Source: Tyzzerella sp. (GTDB taxonomy: Bacteria > Bacillota > Clostridia > Lachnospirales > Anaerotignaceae). Taken from it: a stretch of DNA of 64,000 nucleotides. The translations under genes and the position numbers were made by a program. Shown here piece by piece: positions 16,955 through 24,205 of the stretch (the stretch's first letter is position 1; the number at the start of each line of letters is the position of its first letter). The notes beneath the pieces are model-generated. The model was given only the letters and a program-made list of their open reading frames with translations. It was not told the DNA's origin and did no database searches. The stretch covers positions 107,766 to 171,765 of the forward strand of contig DXZA01000002.1 of the NCBI GenBank assembly GCA_019415525.1, given 5' to 3'.

Positions 16955-18358
16955 ATGGAGAATATTGATAAAAGAAAAAATACTTTTAAACTTAATCCTA
17001 CTAGAACAATAATATTAGGATTTTTTGTTGTTATATGTATAGGTACATTTCTTTTAAATCTTCCAATAGCTAGTAATAATGGAGAAAGTATAGGTATAGT
17101 TAATGCATTATTTACAGCTACATCAGCAGTTTGTGTAACAGGTCTTGTAGTTGTTGATACATTAAGCCATTGGACTATATTTGGGAAGATTGTAATAATC
17201 TGTCTTATACAAATTGGTGGATTAGGTTTTATGACCGTTATTACTTTATTTTTCATTATGAGGAAGAGAAAAATAACTTTAAAAGAAAGAATGGTCATAC
17301 AGGAATCCCTCAATCAAGATACTATGGCTGGGATGGTAAAACTCGTAAAAAACATACTTAGATGTACATTAATTGTTGAAAGTGTTGGTGCTGTTTTATT
17401 ATCTATTCATTTTATAGGTGATTTTGGTTTTATAAGAGGTATAGCTATGGGATGTTTTCATTCTATATCTGCTTTTTGTAATGCAGGCTTTGACGTTATT
17501 GGACCAACAAGCCTTGCACCATATGTTTCAGATGTTTATATTAATGTTATAATAATGAGTCTTATAGTAATAGGTGGCTTAGGTTTTACTGTTTGGCTTG
17601 ATATTGTAAAAGTTATTAAGCTGAAAAGAAAAAATAAATTGAAATTTAAATCAGCAATATCAAAATTATCACTTCATAGTAAGGTGGTACTTATATTTAC
17701 ACCTATTCTTATATTAGGTGGAGCAATTTTTGTTTTTATATTTGAATATGGAAATCCTGAAACTTTAGGAAATCTTGGTATGACAGGTAAAATAACAGCA
17801 TCATTTATGCAATCTGTTACATTAAGAACGGCTGGTTTTTATTCTATATCTCAGTCTGGTATGAATTATGCAACAAAATTTTTAAGTATACTTCTTATGT
17901 TTATAGGGGGTTCTCCAGCAGGTACAGCAGGTGGTATTAAAACTACAACAATGGCTATACTTATTATAACTGTTATATCTGTGGCAAGAGGAAGTATAAC
18001 AACTAATATTTGGGGCAGAAAAATTCCTTTTGGTTTAATACAAAAAGCACTTTCAGTATTTCTTATAAGTTTAACAGCTGTTATAGGTGTTACAATGTTA
18101 CTTACAATAACAGAAAAGGGTATGGCTATTGAATATGAATTTATAGACTTACTTTTTGAAACAGCTTCTGCTCTTGGTACTGTTGGTATAACAACAGGGA
18201 TTACTCCATATTTATCAATAGCAGGAAAACTTATAATATCTATTGCAATGTTTATGGGAAGAATAGGGCCTATATCCATAATTATAGGTCTTGCAAGAAA
18301 ACAAAATAGTTATGTTGAACATGTTCAATATCCAGAAGAAAGTGTTATGGTAGGTTAA
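16955..18358 (+). CDS. ktrB: Ktr/Trk potassium uptake channel subunit
   Basis: A 468-residue membrane protein, start chosen at the ATG after GGAGATAGGTGG. It has four M1-P-M2 repeats of the KtrB/TrkH family with selectivity-filter sequences: SAVCVTGLVV, SAFCNAGFDVIG, VTLRTAGFYS and SALGTVGITTGI. It moves potassium, usually with sodium, and opens in complex with a cytosolic ring of the RCK protein encoded 17 bases downstream. No c-di-AMP riboswitch of the ydaO type is visible in the 114 bases before it. Membrane location is certain from hydrophobicity. Confidence 0.93.
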   Translation: MENIDKRKNTFKLNPTRTIILGFFVVICIGTFLLNLPIASNNGESIGIVNALFTATSAVCVTGLVVVDTLSHWTIFGKIVIICLIQIGGLGFMTVITLFFIMRKRKITLKERMVIQESLNQDTMAGMVKLVKNILRCTLIVESVGAVLLSIHFIGDFGFIRGIAMGCFHSISAFCNAGFDVIGPTSLAPYVSDVYINVIIMSLIVIGGLGFTVWLDIVKVIKLKRKNKLKFKSAISKLSLHSKVVLIFTPILILGGAIFVFIFEYGNPETLGNLGMTGKITASFMQSVTLRTAGFYSISQSGMNYATKFLSILLMFIGGSPAGTAGGIKTTTMAILIITVISVARGSITTNIWGRKIPFGLIQKALSVFLISLTAVIGVTMLLTITEKGMAIEYEFIDLLFETASALGTVGITTGITPYLSIAGKLIISIAMFMGRIGPISIIIGLARKQNSYVEHVQYPEESVMVG

Positions 18359-18375
18359 TTTTTTGGAGGATACTT

Positions 18376-19038
18376 ATGAAATTAAATAATCAATTTATAG
18401 TTTTGGGACTTGGTAGATTTGGTATGAGTGTTGCAAAAACACTTGCAGAAAATGGTTGTGAAGTACTTGCTGTTGATAACAATCCGGAAACAGTACAAAA
18501 TGCACTTGAGTTTGTAACTCATGCTGTAAAAGCAGATGTTACTGATGAGATAGCTTTAAAATCTCTTGGTATAGGAAATTTTGATGTTGCTGTAATAGCT
18601 ATTGGAAGTAGTCTTGAAGCTAGTATCATGTCTACTTTAATAGCTAAAGAAGCTGGTGTTAAATATGTCGTTACAAAAGCTACTGATGCACGTTCTAAAA
18701 AAGTACTTAAAAAAATAGGTGCTGATAGAGTTATATTTCCAGAAAGAGAAATGGGTGTAAGAGTAGCAAACAGTCTTCTTTATGGAAACTTCTTTGAATT
18801 TATAGAGCTTTCTGATGAATTTGGTATAGCAGAAGTTCCGCCTATTAAAGAATGGATAGGTAAAACTATTGCAGGCTGTGAGGTTCGTGCAAAATATGGA
18901 CTTAATATTGTTGCTATAAAACATAATGAGAAAGTAGATGTAACACCTTCAGCAACATATGTATTTAAAGAAGATGATATAGTAATTGTTCTTGGAGAAA
19001 ATAGAGTAATACAAGATTTTATGGAAAGTATAAGGTGA
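18376..19038 (+). CDS. ktrA: Ktr/Trk potassium uptake regulatory subunit (RCK)
   Basis: A 220-residue cytosolic protein with an RCK N-terminal Rossmann domain (VLGLGRFGMSVAKTL, VDNNPETVQ) that binds ATP/ADP or NAD, and an RCK C-terminal domain from about residue 135 (IAGCEVRAKYGLNIVAIKHNEK, DDIVIVLG). It forms the octameric gating ring for the membrane subunit encoded just upstream. Many RCK_C domains also bind c-di-AMP, which closes the channel; that is family knowledge, not seen here. Ribosome site TGGAGG. The next gene begins four bases after its stop. Confidence 0.93.
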   Translation: MKLNNQFIVLGLGRFGMSVAKTLAENGCEVLAVDNNPETVQNALEFVTHAVKADVTDEIALKSLGIGNFDVAVIAIGSSLEASIMSTLIAKEAGVKYVVTKATDARSKKVLKKIGADRVIFPEREMGVRVANSLLYGNFFEFIELSDEFGIAEVPPIKEWIGKTIAGCEVRAKYGLNIVAIKHNEKVDVTPSATYVFKEDDIVIVLGENRVIQDFMESIR

Positions 19039-19042
19039 TTTT

Positions 19043-19825
19043 TTGATAGAAAGCAGACAGAATAAAATAGTAAAAAAAATAGAATCTCTTAAAAATAAAA
19101 AAGATAGAGATAAAACAGGTCTTTTTATTGTAGAAGGAGAAAGATTTGTTGATGAAATACCAAGTAGTCATTTTATTGATATGTTTGCTGTTTCTGAAAC
19201 TTATGAAAAAAGTCATGATATATCTGAGATTCAGAAAAAGGGAAATGTTTTTGTATTAAGTGATAGTATATTTAAGCTTTGTTGTGATACTGAAAATCCA
19301 CAAGGTATACTTGCAGTTTGTAAAAAACAAAATAAAGACCCTAAAGAAATAATTCCTAATAATGAAAAAAATGGATTTTATATAATAGCTGAGGAATTAA
19401 ATGACCCTGGAAATCTTGGTACAATAATAAGAACAGCTGATGCAGCAGGAGCTTGTGGTATTTTTCTTACAAAAGGTAGTGTTGACCTATATAATCCTAA
19501 GGTTCTTCGTTCAACTATGGGTGCAATATTTCATGTTGATATTTATCAAAATTGTGAATTGGAAAGTACAGTTGAACTTTTAAAGAATAATGATATATCT
19601 ATATATGCAGCACATCTTAAAGGTGAAAAATATCCATATGATTTAGATTTAAAAAAAGGTACTGCATTTATGATAGGCAATGAAGCAAGAGGACTTTCAC
19701 AAAAAGCAGTAAGTTTGTGTGATGAACTTACAAAGCTTCCTATTTTAGGACAAGCTGAGTCTTTGAATGCTTCTATGGCGGCAGGAATACTTATGTATGA
19801 AGTTGTACGACAAAGAATAATATAA
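19043..19825 (+). CDS. SpoU/TrmH-family RNA 2'-O-ribose methyltransferase
   Basis: A 260-residue SAM-dependent methyltransferase with a knotted SPOUT fold. An N-terminal substrate-binding domain (FIVEGERFVDE, about residues 28-38) precedes the three TrmH motifs: ELNDPGNLGTIIRTADAAG (motif 1), FMIGNEARGLS (motif 2) and LPILGQAESLNASMAAGIL (motif 3). The target is probably a 23S rRNA ribose; the exact base is unknown. TTG start at 19043, four bases after ktrA and with AAGGTG upstream, so it is translated from the ktr transcript. rlmB or the ysgA/tsnR group are possible homologues. Confidence 0.88.
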   Translation: MIESRQNKIVKKIESLKNKKDRDKTGLFIVEGERFVDEIPSSHFIDMFAVSETYEKSHDISEIQKKGNVFVLSDSIFKLCCDTENPQGILAVCKKQNKDPKEIIPNNEKNGFYIIAEELNDPGNLGTIIRTADAAGACGIFLTKGSVDLYNPKVLRSTMGAIFHVDIYQNCELESTVELLKNNDISIYAAHLKGEKYPYDLDLKKGTAFMIGNEARGLSQKAVSLCDELTKLPILGQAESLNASMAAGILMYEVVRQRII

Positions 19826-19841
19826 TTTTTTATTATTTTTC

Positions 19842-19870
19842 TTGACTTAATTATAAATAGGCTATAATAT
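19842..19870 (+). promoter_or_regulatory. Promoter of purH leader
   Basis: TTGACT at 19842-19847 with overlapping -10 choices TATAAT (19863, spacing 15) and TAATAT (19865, spacing 17). It lies about 25 bases before the riboswitch. Confidence 0.65.
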
Positions 19871-19894
19871 ATATTTGTAATAAATTTAATAAAA

Positions 19895-19966
19895 CTTGAC
19901 TGCATGACTGGCGGAAGTAGATTAACTACATGGGAGTGCAGTGTTTTAAAGCCGACCGCCTGGGCA
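19895..19966 (+). ncRNA. ZTP riboswitch (pfl RNA)
   Basis: The aptamer is recognised by its two conserved blocks: CTGCATGACTGGCGGAAGTA, then GGGAGTGCAG closing the first helix (CTGCA/TGCAG), and the 3' block GCCGACCGCCTGGGCA (19951-19966), whose CCGCC pairs back to GGCGG as a pseudoknot. These are the signatures of the pfl motif, which binds ZTP/ZMP, the signal of 10-formyl-THF shortage. Located directly upstream of purH, a gene using 10-formyl-THF, as expected. The 3' block is shared with the terminator below. Confidence 0.93.
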
Positions 19967-20012
19967 ATTTGTTTTTTTGACATAATTTTGCTCAGGTGGT
20001 CTTTGTTTTTTT
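19954..20012 (+). terminator. Riboswitch-controlled terminator before purH
   Basis: GACCGCCTGGGCAA (19954-19967) pairs with TTGCTCAGGTGGTC (19988-20001), followed by TTTGTTTTTTT. The first arm is the conserved ZTP aptamer 3' block, so ligand binding would prevent terminator formation and turn purH on. The pairing is seen; the switching direction is from the known class. Confidence 0.92.
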
Positions 20013-20027
20013 AAAGGAGGAAAAAAA

Positions 20028-21584
20028 GTGAAACGTGCATTAATTAGTGTATCAGACAAAACAGGTATTATTGATTTTGCAAAAGAGCTTACAAACTTAG
20101 GTTATGAAATAATTTCAACAGGTGGAACTCATAAAGCTCTTGAAGATGCAGGTTTGAAAGTTATAGGTATTTCAGATGTTACAGGTTTTCCAGAATGTCT
20201 TGATGGTAGAGTAAAAACTTTACACCCTTCAATTCATGCAGGTGTTCTTGCTATAAGAGGAAATGAAGAGCATATGAAACAGCTTGCAGAACTTGGTATA
20301 GATACTATTGATATGGTTGTTGTAAATCTTTATCCTTTTAAACAGACTATATTAAAACCAAATGTTACAAGAGAAGAAGCTATTGAAAATATTGACATTG
20401 GTGGTCCAACAATGATTAGAGCAGCAGCAAAAAATTATCAAGATGTTGCTGTTGTTATTGACCCTAAGGACTACGATAAAATTATAGCTGAAATAAAAGA
20501 AACAGGAGATATTTCCGTTGATACAAAATTCTATCTTTCAGCAAAAGTATTTATGCACACATCACACTATGACAGCCTTATAGCTGAATATATGAAAAAG
20601 GTAGCAGGAATTGAACAGTTTCCAGATACAATAAGTCTTACATATGAAAAAGTTCAGGAAATGCGTTATGGTGAAAATCCTCATCAGAAAGCTGCTTTTT
20701 ATAAAGAAGTTGGAGCAGGTGAAGGTATGCTTACAAGTGCTGTACAGCTTCATGGTAAAGAACTTTCATTTAATAATATAAACGATACAAACGGTGCTTT
20801 AGAACTTCTTAAAGAATATACAGAGCCTACAATAGTTGCTTGTAAACATTCAAATCCTTGTGGTGTTGCAAGTGCAGAAACTATTCATGAAGCATATGTA
20901 AAAGCATATAATTCAGACCCAGTATCTATTTTTGGTGGAATTATAGTTGCTAATAGAGAAATTGATAAAGCAACAGCTGAAGAAATTAATAAAATATTTG
21001 TTGAAATAGTTCTTGCTCCTTCATTTGAAAAAGAAGCTCTTGAAATTCTTGAACAGAAAAAGAATATTCGTCTTTTAACTCTTGAAGGAATTGATAAAAA
21101 ACAGCCAAAAGGTTCAATTGATATTAAAAAAGTATCAGGTGGTATTCTTATTCAGGATATTGATAATGAGCTTCTTAATGAAGATGAACTTAAAGTTGTT
21201 ACAAAAAGAAAACCAACAGAAAAAGAAATGGAAGACCTTCTTTTTGCTTGGAAAATGGTTAAATATACAAAATCAAATGGTATAGCAATAGGTAAGGATA
21301 AACAGTCTGTTGGTATTGGACCTGGACAGGTAAATAGAATTTGGGCTTGTAAACAGGCTATTGAACATGGTATAGACCATCTTGGAGCAGATACAGTAAA
21401 AGGTGCTGCACTTGCTTCTGATGCTTTCTTCCCATTCCCAGATTGTGTTGAGGAATGTGCAAAAGCTGGTATTACAGCTATAATTCAGCCAGGTGGCTCA
21501 ATAAAAGACCAAGCTTCTATAGACGCATGTGATGAAGCTGGAATTGCAATGGTATTTACAGGAATGCGTCATTTTAGACACTAA
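20028..21584 (+). CDS. purH: Bifunctional AICAR transformylase / IMP cyclohydrolase
   Basis: A 518-residue enzyme for the last two steps of IMP synthesis. The N-terminal MGS-like cyclohydrolase domain (ALISVSDKTGIIDFAKEL, STGGTHKALEDAG, DGRVKTLHP, about 1-200) is followed by the AICARFT domain (RYGENPHQKAAFYK; catalytic-site ACKHSNPCGVA at about 268-278; SDAFFPFPD near the end). GTG start after AAAGGAGG. It is regulated by the ZTP riboswitch directly upstream. Unusually for the pathway, purM-purN-purD sit elsewhere (46.8-49.7 kb) under a different leader. Confidence 0.97.
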   Translation: MKRALISVSDKTGIIDFAKELTNLGYEIISTGGTHKALEDAGLKVIGISDVTGFPECLDGRVKTLHPSIHAGVLAIRGNEEHMKQLAELGIDTIDMVVVNLYPFKQTILKPNVTREEAIENIDIGGPTMIRAAAKNYQDVAVVIDPKDYDKIIAEIKETGDISVDTKFYLSAKVFMHTSHYDSLIAEYMKKVAGIEQFPDTISLTYEKVQEMRYGENPHQKAAFYKEVGAGEGMLTSAVQLHGKELSFNNINDTNGALELLKEYTEPTIVACKHSNPCGVASAETIHEAYVKAYNSDPVSIFGGIIVANREIDKATAEEINKIFVEIVLAPSFEKEALEILEQKKNIRLLTLEGIDKKQPKGSIDIKKVSGGILIQDIDNELLNEDELKVVTKRKPTEKEMEDLLFAWKMVKYTKSNGIAIGKDKQSVGIGPGQVNRIWACKQAIEHGIDHLGADTVKGAALASDAFFPFPDCVEECAKAGITAIIQPGGSIKDQASIDACDEAGIAMVFTGMRHFRH

Positions 21585-21644
21585 TTAATTCATTATTAAC
21601 TTTTTAAAATAAATAACTTTAATTGTAATATGTATGTACACTTT

Positions 21645-21672
21645 GACTCCCCAAAAAGGGGAGTCTTTTTTA
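21645..21672. terminator. Bidirectional terminator, purH / gpr
   Basis: GACTCCCC - AAAAA - GGGGAGTC then TTTTTT. It overlaps the stop-codon region of the convergent gpr gene. Confidence 0.92.
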
Positions 21673-22671
21673 GTATTTATATCTGTTAATATCATCTGTT
21701 GTAATTCCTTTATGCAAAGATATATTTATTGAGTTTCCTATTATATTTGCAAGTCTATCTATAACAGCATCAACTTCTTTTGGTGTAACAAACATATTTC
21801 CGGCATATGGTGTAAGTATTTCAGTTATAAGCTGATATTTTTCATCTGAATCAAGACTTTCAAGCATTTTATAAATTTCTGTTCCTTTTTTTGCAGAGGC
21901 TATCATATCATCTAATATTCTGTCTAATGTATCGTTTACAAGAGTTGCTGCATCAACAACAGTAGGTACACCTATACCTATTACAGGAATTCCTAAAGTT
22001 TCAGTATTAAGAGCCATTCTTTTATTACCAACACCAGCTCCAGGGGTTATACCTATATCGGACATTTGTATAGTTGCATTTATTCTTGAAAATTTTCTTG
22101 CTGCAAGTGCATCAATTGCTATTATTAAATCAGGTTTTATTTGGTCTGTAATACCTTTTATTATATCTCCGGTTTCTATACCAGTAATACCCATTACACC
22201 AGGTGAAATGGCACATACTGTACTTACAGCACCATCTATATCTTTTGATATTGTATCCATAATATGACGTGTTACAAGTATTTTTGAAATTGTTTTAGGT
22301 CCTAAAGCATCTGGTGTAACATATCTATTTCCTAAGCCTACTATAAGGGTATTTGAAGAATTTATTTTATTTATATCCATAAGCTTTTTTATACATAAAG
22401 AAGTTTTTTCTATTATATATTCATGAGCTTCAATATCATTTTCACGCATTTTTTCACATTCTATAGTTATATAATTTCCTATTGGTTTTCCTAATGTTTT
22501 ACTACCATCTTCATTTAATATTTCTACATGGGTTATTATACAGTTATTTTCATTTTCTGTATTTATTTTTACACCATCTATTTCTTCGTCACTAATTGTT
22601 TCTCTGGCTTCTATTGCTAAGTCTGTTCGTATTCCTGAATATATATTTATATCATGTAAATCCTTTTTCAT
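21670..22671 (-). CDS. gpr: Spore germination protease GPR
   Basis: A 333-residue endopeptidase that degrades small acid-soluble spore proteins at germination. It begins MKKDLHDINIYSGIRTDLAIEARE; the RTDLA motif is the site where the zymogen cleaves itself, resembling its substrate. Also diagnostic are IVGLGNRYVTPDALGP and SDIGITPGAGVGNKRMALN. ATG at 22671 is chosen because TTGGAGGAAT precedes it; a longer open frame reaches 22737 without a ribosome site. It would be made in the forespore under sigma-G; no clear sigma-G promoter could be picked out. This gene marks the organism as an endospore former. Confidence 0.95.
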   Translation of the reverse strand: MKKDLHDINIYSGIRTDLAIEARETISDEEIDGVKINTENENNCIITHVEILNEDGSKTLGKPIGNYITIECEKMRENDIEAHEYIIEKTSLCIKKLMDINKINSSNTLIVGLGNRYVTPDALGPKTISKILVTRHIMDTISKDIDGAVSTVCAISPGVMGITGIETGDIIKGITDQIKPDLIIAIDALAARKFSRINATIQMSDIGITPGAGVGNKRMALNTETLGIPVIGIGVPTVVDAATLVNDTLDRILDDMIASAKKGTEIYKMLESLDSDEKYQLITEILTPYAGNMFVTPKEVDAVIDRLANIIGNSINISLHKGITTDDINRYKY

Positions 22672-22756
22672 AGTATTCCTCCAAAAAATGTATAGTATAT
22701 TATAAAAATAGCTTATTTTTAAATTTATTTTATACATAATTTTTTTAATATATTCA

Positions 22757-22785
22757 TTGACTTATTTGGCTCTATGAAGTAAAAT
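22757..22785 (+). promoter_or_regulatory. Promoter of rpsT
   Basis: TTGACT (22757-22762) and TAAAAT (22780-22785), 17 bases apart, about 150 bases upstream of the rpsT start. Confidence 0.7.
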
Positions 22786-22791
22786 ATATTA

Positions 22792-22932
22792 TGTTGGTTT
22801 AACCACAGGGCATTTAAGCCCAACCGTGTCGAAGAATGGTGGTTAATATTTTTTAAAAGCGATATTCCCCAATATCTATTTAAAAAAACAAAAAAGTAAA
22901 TTAAAAAAACAATTTTTAGGAGGAACACTAAC
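22792..22932 (+). ncRNA. Structured 5' leader of rpsT, candidate autoregulatory RNA
   Basis: A leader of about 140 nt. TTAACCAC (22799-22806) pairs with GTGGTTAA (22839-22846) to close a structure holding the hairpin GGGC - ATTTAA - GCCC (22808-22821), and a T-rich stretch follows (TATTTTTT), so the whole can act as a terminator-like element. About 70 unstructured A-rich bases then lead to the ribosome site. Many ribosomal genes have leaders bound by their own protein; I do not recognise a catalogued family for this one. Regulation by S20 is inference. Confidence 0.55.
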
Positions 22933-23199
22933 GTGGCAAATATTAAATCTGCAAAAAAAAGAATTAAAGTCATCAGCAAAAAGACATTAAGAAATAGAAT
23001 GATTAAATCTCAGACAAAAACAGCTATCAAAAAAGTTGTTGTAGCTGTTAATGCTGGAAACAAAGAAGAAGCAGCAGCAGCATTAGTTGGTGCAATTTCA
23101 GCTATCGATAGAGCATACACAAAAGGAATTTTCCACAAAAACGCTGCAGCTAGAAAGAAATCAACTCTTGCTAGACTTGTAAACGGAATGAATGCTTAA
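22933..23199 (+). CDS. rpsT: 30S ribosomal protein S20
   Basis: 88 residues, basic and helical, beginning ANIKSAKKRIKVISKKTLRNR, with AIDRAYTKGIFHKNAAARKKSTLARLV near the end, which is the S20 signature. It binds 16S rRNA and stabilises the 30S body. GTG start after AGGAGG. Monocistronic between its own leader and a terminator. Convergent/divergent arrangement with gpr (divergent) is common in Clostridia, where rpsT and gpr are often neighbours. Confidence 0.97.
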   Translation: MANIKSAKKRIKVISKKTLRNRMIKSQTKTAIKKVVVAVNAGNKEEAAAALVGAISAIDRAYTKGIFHKNAAARKKSTLARLVNGMNA

Positions 23200-23211
23200 T
23201 TAAAAAATTTG

Positions 23212-23246
23212 CAGACTTATGGTTTTACCATGAGTCTGTTTTTTTA
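23212..23246 (+). terminator. Terminator of rpsT
   Basis: CAGACTTATGG - TTTTA - CCATGAGTCTG (one T-G pair) then TTTTTTT. Confidence 0.9.
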
Positions 23247-23280
23247 TTTTCAAACTTTATTGTGAAGGAGAAATATATCT

Positions 23281-23751
23281 ATGACAAAAACAAATGCTAT
23301 GAGAATGCTTGATACAGAAGGAATTAGTTATAGTATAAAAGAATATGATTATGATGAAAACAATCTTTCAGGTAGTCATGCAGCCGAAGAAATAGGTATG
23401 AACCCTGAACAGGTATTTAAAACACTTGTTACAAGAGGTGATAAAAACGGTATAAATGTTTTTTGTGTCCCTGTTGATGCCGAGCTTGACCTTAAAAAGG
23501 CTGCACAGGTTTCAGGAAATAAAAAAATTGAAATGATACACGTAAAAGAAATTCTTGGACTTACAGGATATATAAGAGGTGGTTGTTCACCTATTGGAAT
23601 GAAAAAGAAGTATCCTACATATATAGATGAAACAGCTATACTATTTGATGAAATAGCTGTTAGTGCTGGTATAAGAGGACAGCAGATAATAATAAATCCG
23701 GAAAAGCTTATAGAATTTGTTTCTGCAAAAGAGGTTGAAATTACAAAATGA
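23281..23751 (+). CDS. ybaK: Cys-tRNA(Pro)/Cys-tRNA(Cys) deacylase YbaK type
   Basis: A 156-residue single-domain editing protein that removes misattached amino acids from tRNA in trans. Family marks are the N-terminal YSIKEYDYDE, PEQVFKTLVTRG with the conserved Lys of the active site, RGGCSPIGMKKKYPTYIDE and AGIRGQQIIINPEKL. Cytosolic. Ribosome site GAAGGAG. Its stop overlaps the start of the next gene by four bases (ATGA), so the two are coupled. Exact amino-acid specificity is from the family, not shown here. Confidence 0.92.
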   Translation: MTKTNAMRMLDTEGISYSIKEYDYDENNLSGSHAAEEIGMNPEQVFKTLVTRGDKNGINVFCVPVDAELDLKKAAQVSGNKKIEMIHVKEILGLTGYIRGGCSPIGMKKKYPTYIDETAILFDEIAVSAGIRGQQIIINPEKLIEFVSAKEVEITK

Positions 23752-24176
23752 TATATACACAGTTAACTAAAAAGGCTATGAATATTGCTTATAATGCCTA
23801 TAAAGATTTATATGATAAGGGTGGTGTACCATATATAATACACCCATTTTGTGTTGCTGAAAAAATGAAAGATGAAAAAACAACAGTTGCAGCACTTTTA
23901 CATGATGTTGTTGAAGATACAAACTTAACATTTGATGATTTAAGAAAAGAGGGTATAACTGAAGATATAATTGAGGCACTTATATTACTTACTCATAATA
24001 GTAATGAGGATTATATGGAATATATTTATAAAATAAAAAATAATCCTATTGCGTGTGCTGTAAAAAAAGAAGATATTATTCATAATAGCGATATTACACG
24101 ACTTAATAATATAACTGAAAAAGATATTAAAAGAATAGAAAAATATAAGATTGCTCTTGAATTTCTTACAAAATAA
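23748..24176 (+). CDS. Small RelA/SpoT-type HD hydrolase
   Basis: 142 residues consisting only of an HD hydrolase domain resembling the ppGpp hydrolase half of RelA/SpoT proteins: YIIHPFCVAEKM supplies the first histidine, AALLHDVVEDT the HD-ED motif, and VKKEDIIHNSD the late Asp (usual consensus KLADRLHN, so the Arg is replaced by Ile). No synthetase, TGS or ACT domain is present, as in MESH1-type small alarmone hydrolases. Whether it hydrolyses (p)ppGpp or another nucleotide is open. It is translationally coupled to ybaK, which hints at a link to aminoacylation stress. Confidence 0.75.
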   Translation: MIYTQLTKKAMNIAYNAYKDLYDKGGVPYIIHPFCVAEKMKDEKTTVAALLHDVVEDTNLTFDDLRKEGITEDIIEALILLTHNSNEDYMEYIYKIKNNPIACAVKKEDIIHNSDITRLNNITEKDIKRIEKYKIALEFLTK

Positions 24177-24179
24177 TAA

Positions 24180-24205
24180 AAACCGGATTAATAATCCGGT
24201 TTCTA
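24180..24205. terminator. Bidirectional terminator, HD hydrolase / D,D-carboxypeptidase
   Basis: AAACCGGAT - TAATA - ATCCGGTTT between convergent genes, with A- and T-rich flanks. Confidence 0.85.

Noticed and set aside
17866..18279. Minus-strand open frame opposite ktrB; similar ones at 5225-5680, 29045-29401 and 49124-49522
   Set aside because: All lie antisense to clear genes, lack ribosome sites and have low-complexity translations (Phe/Ile/Cys- or Thr-rich).
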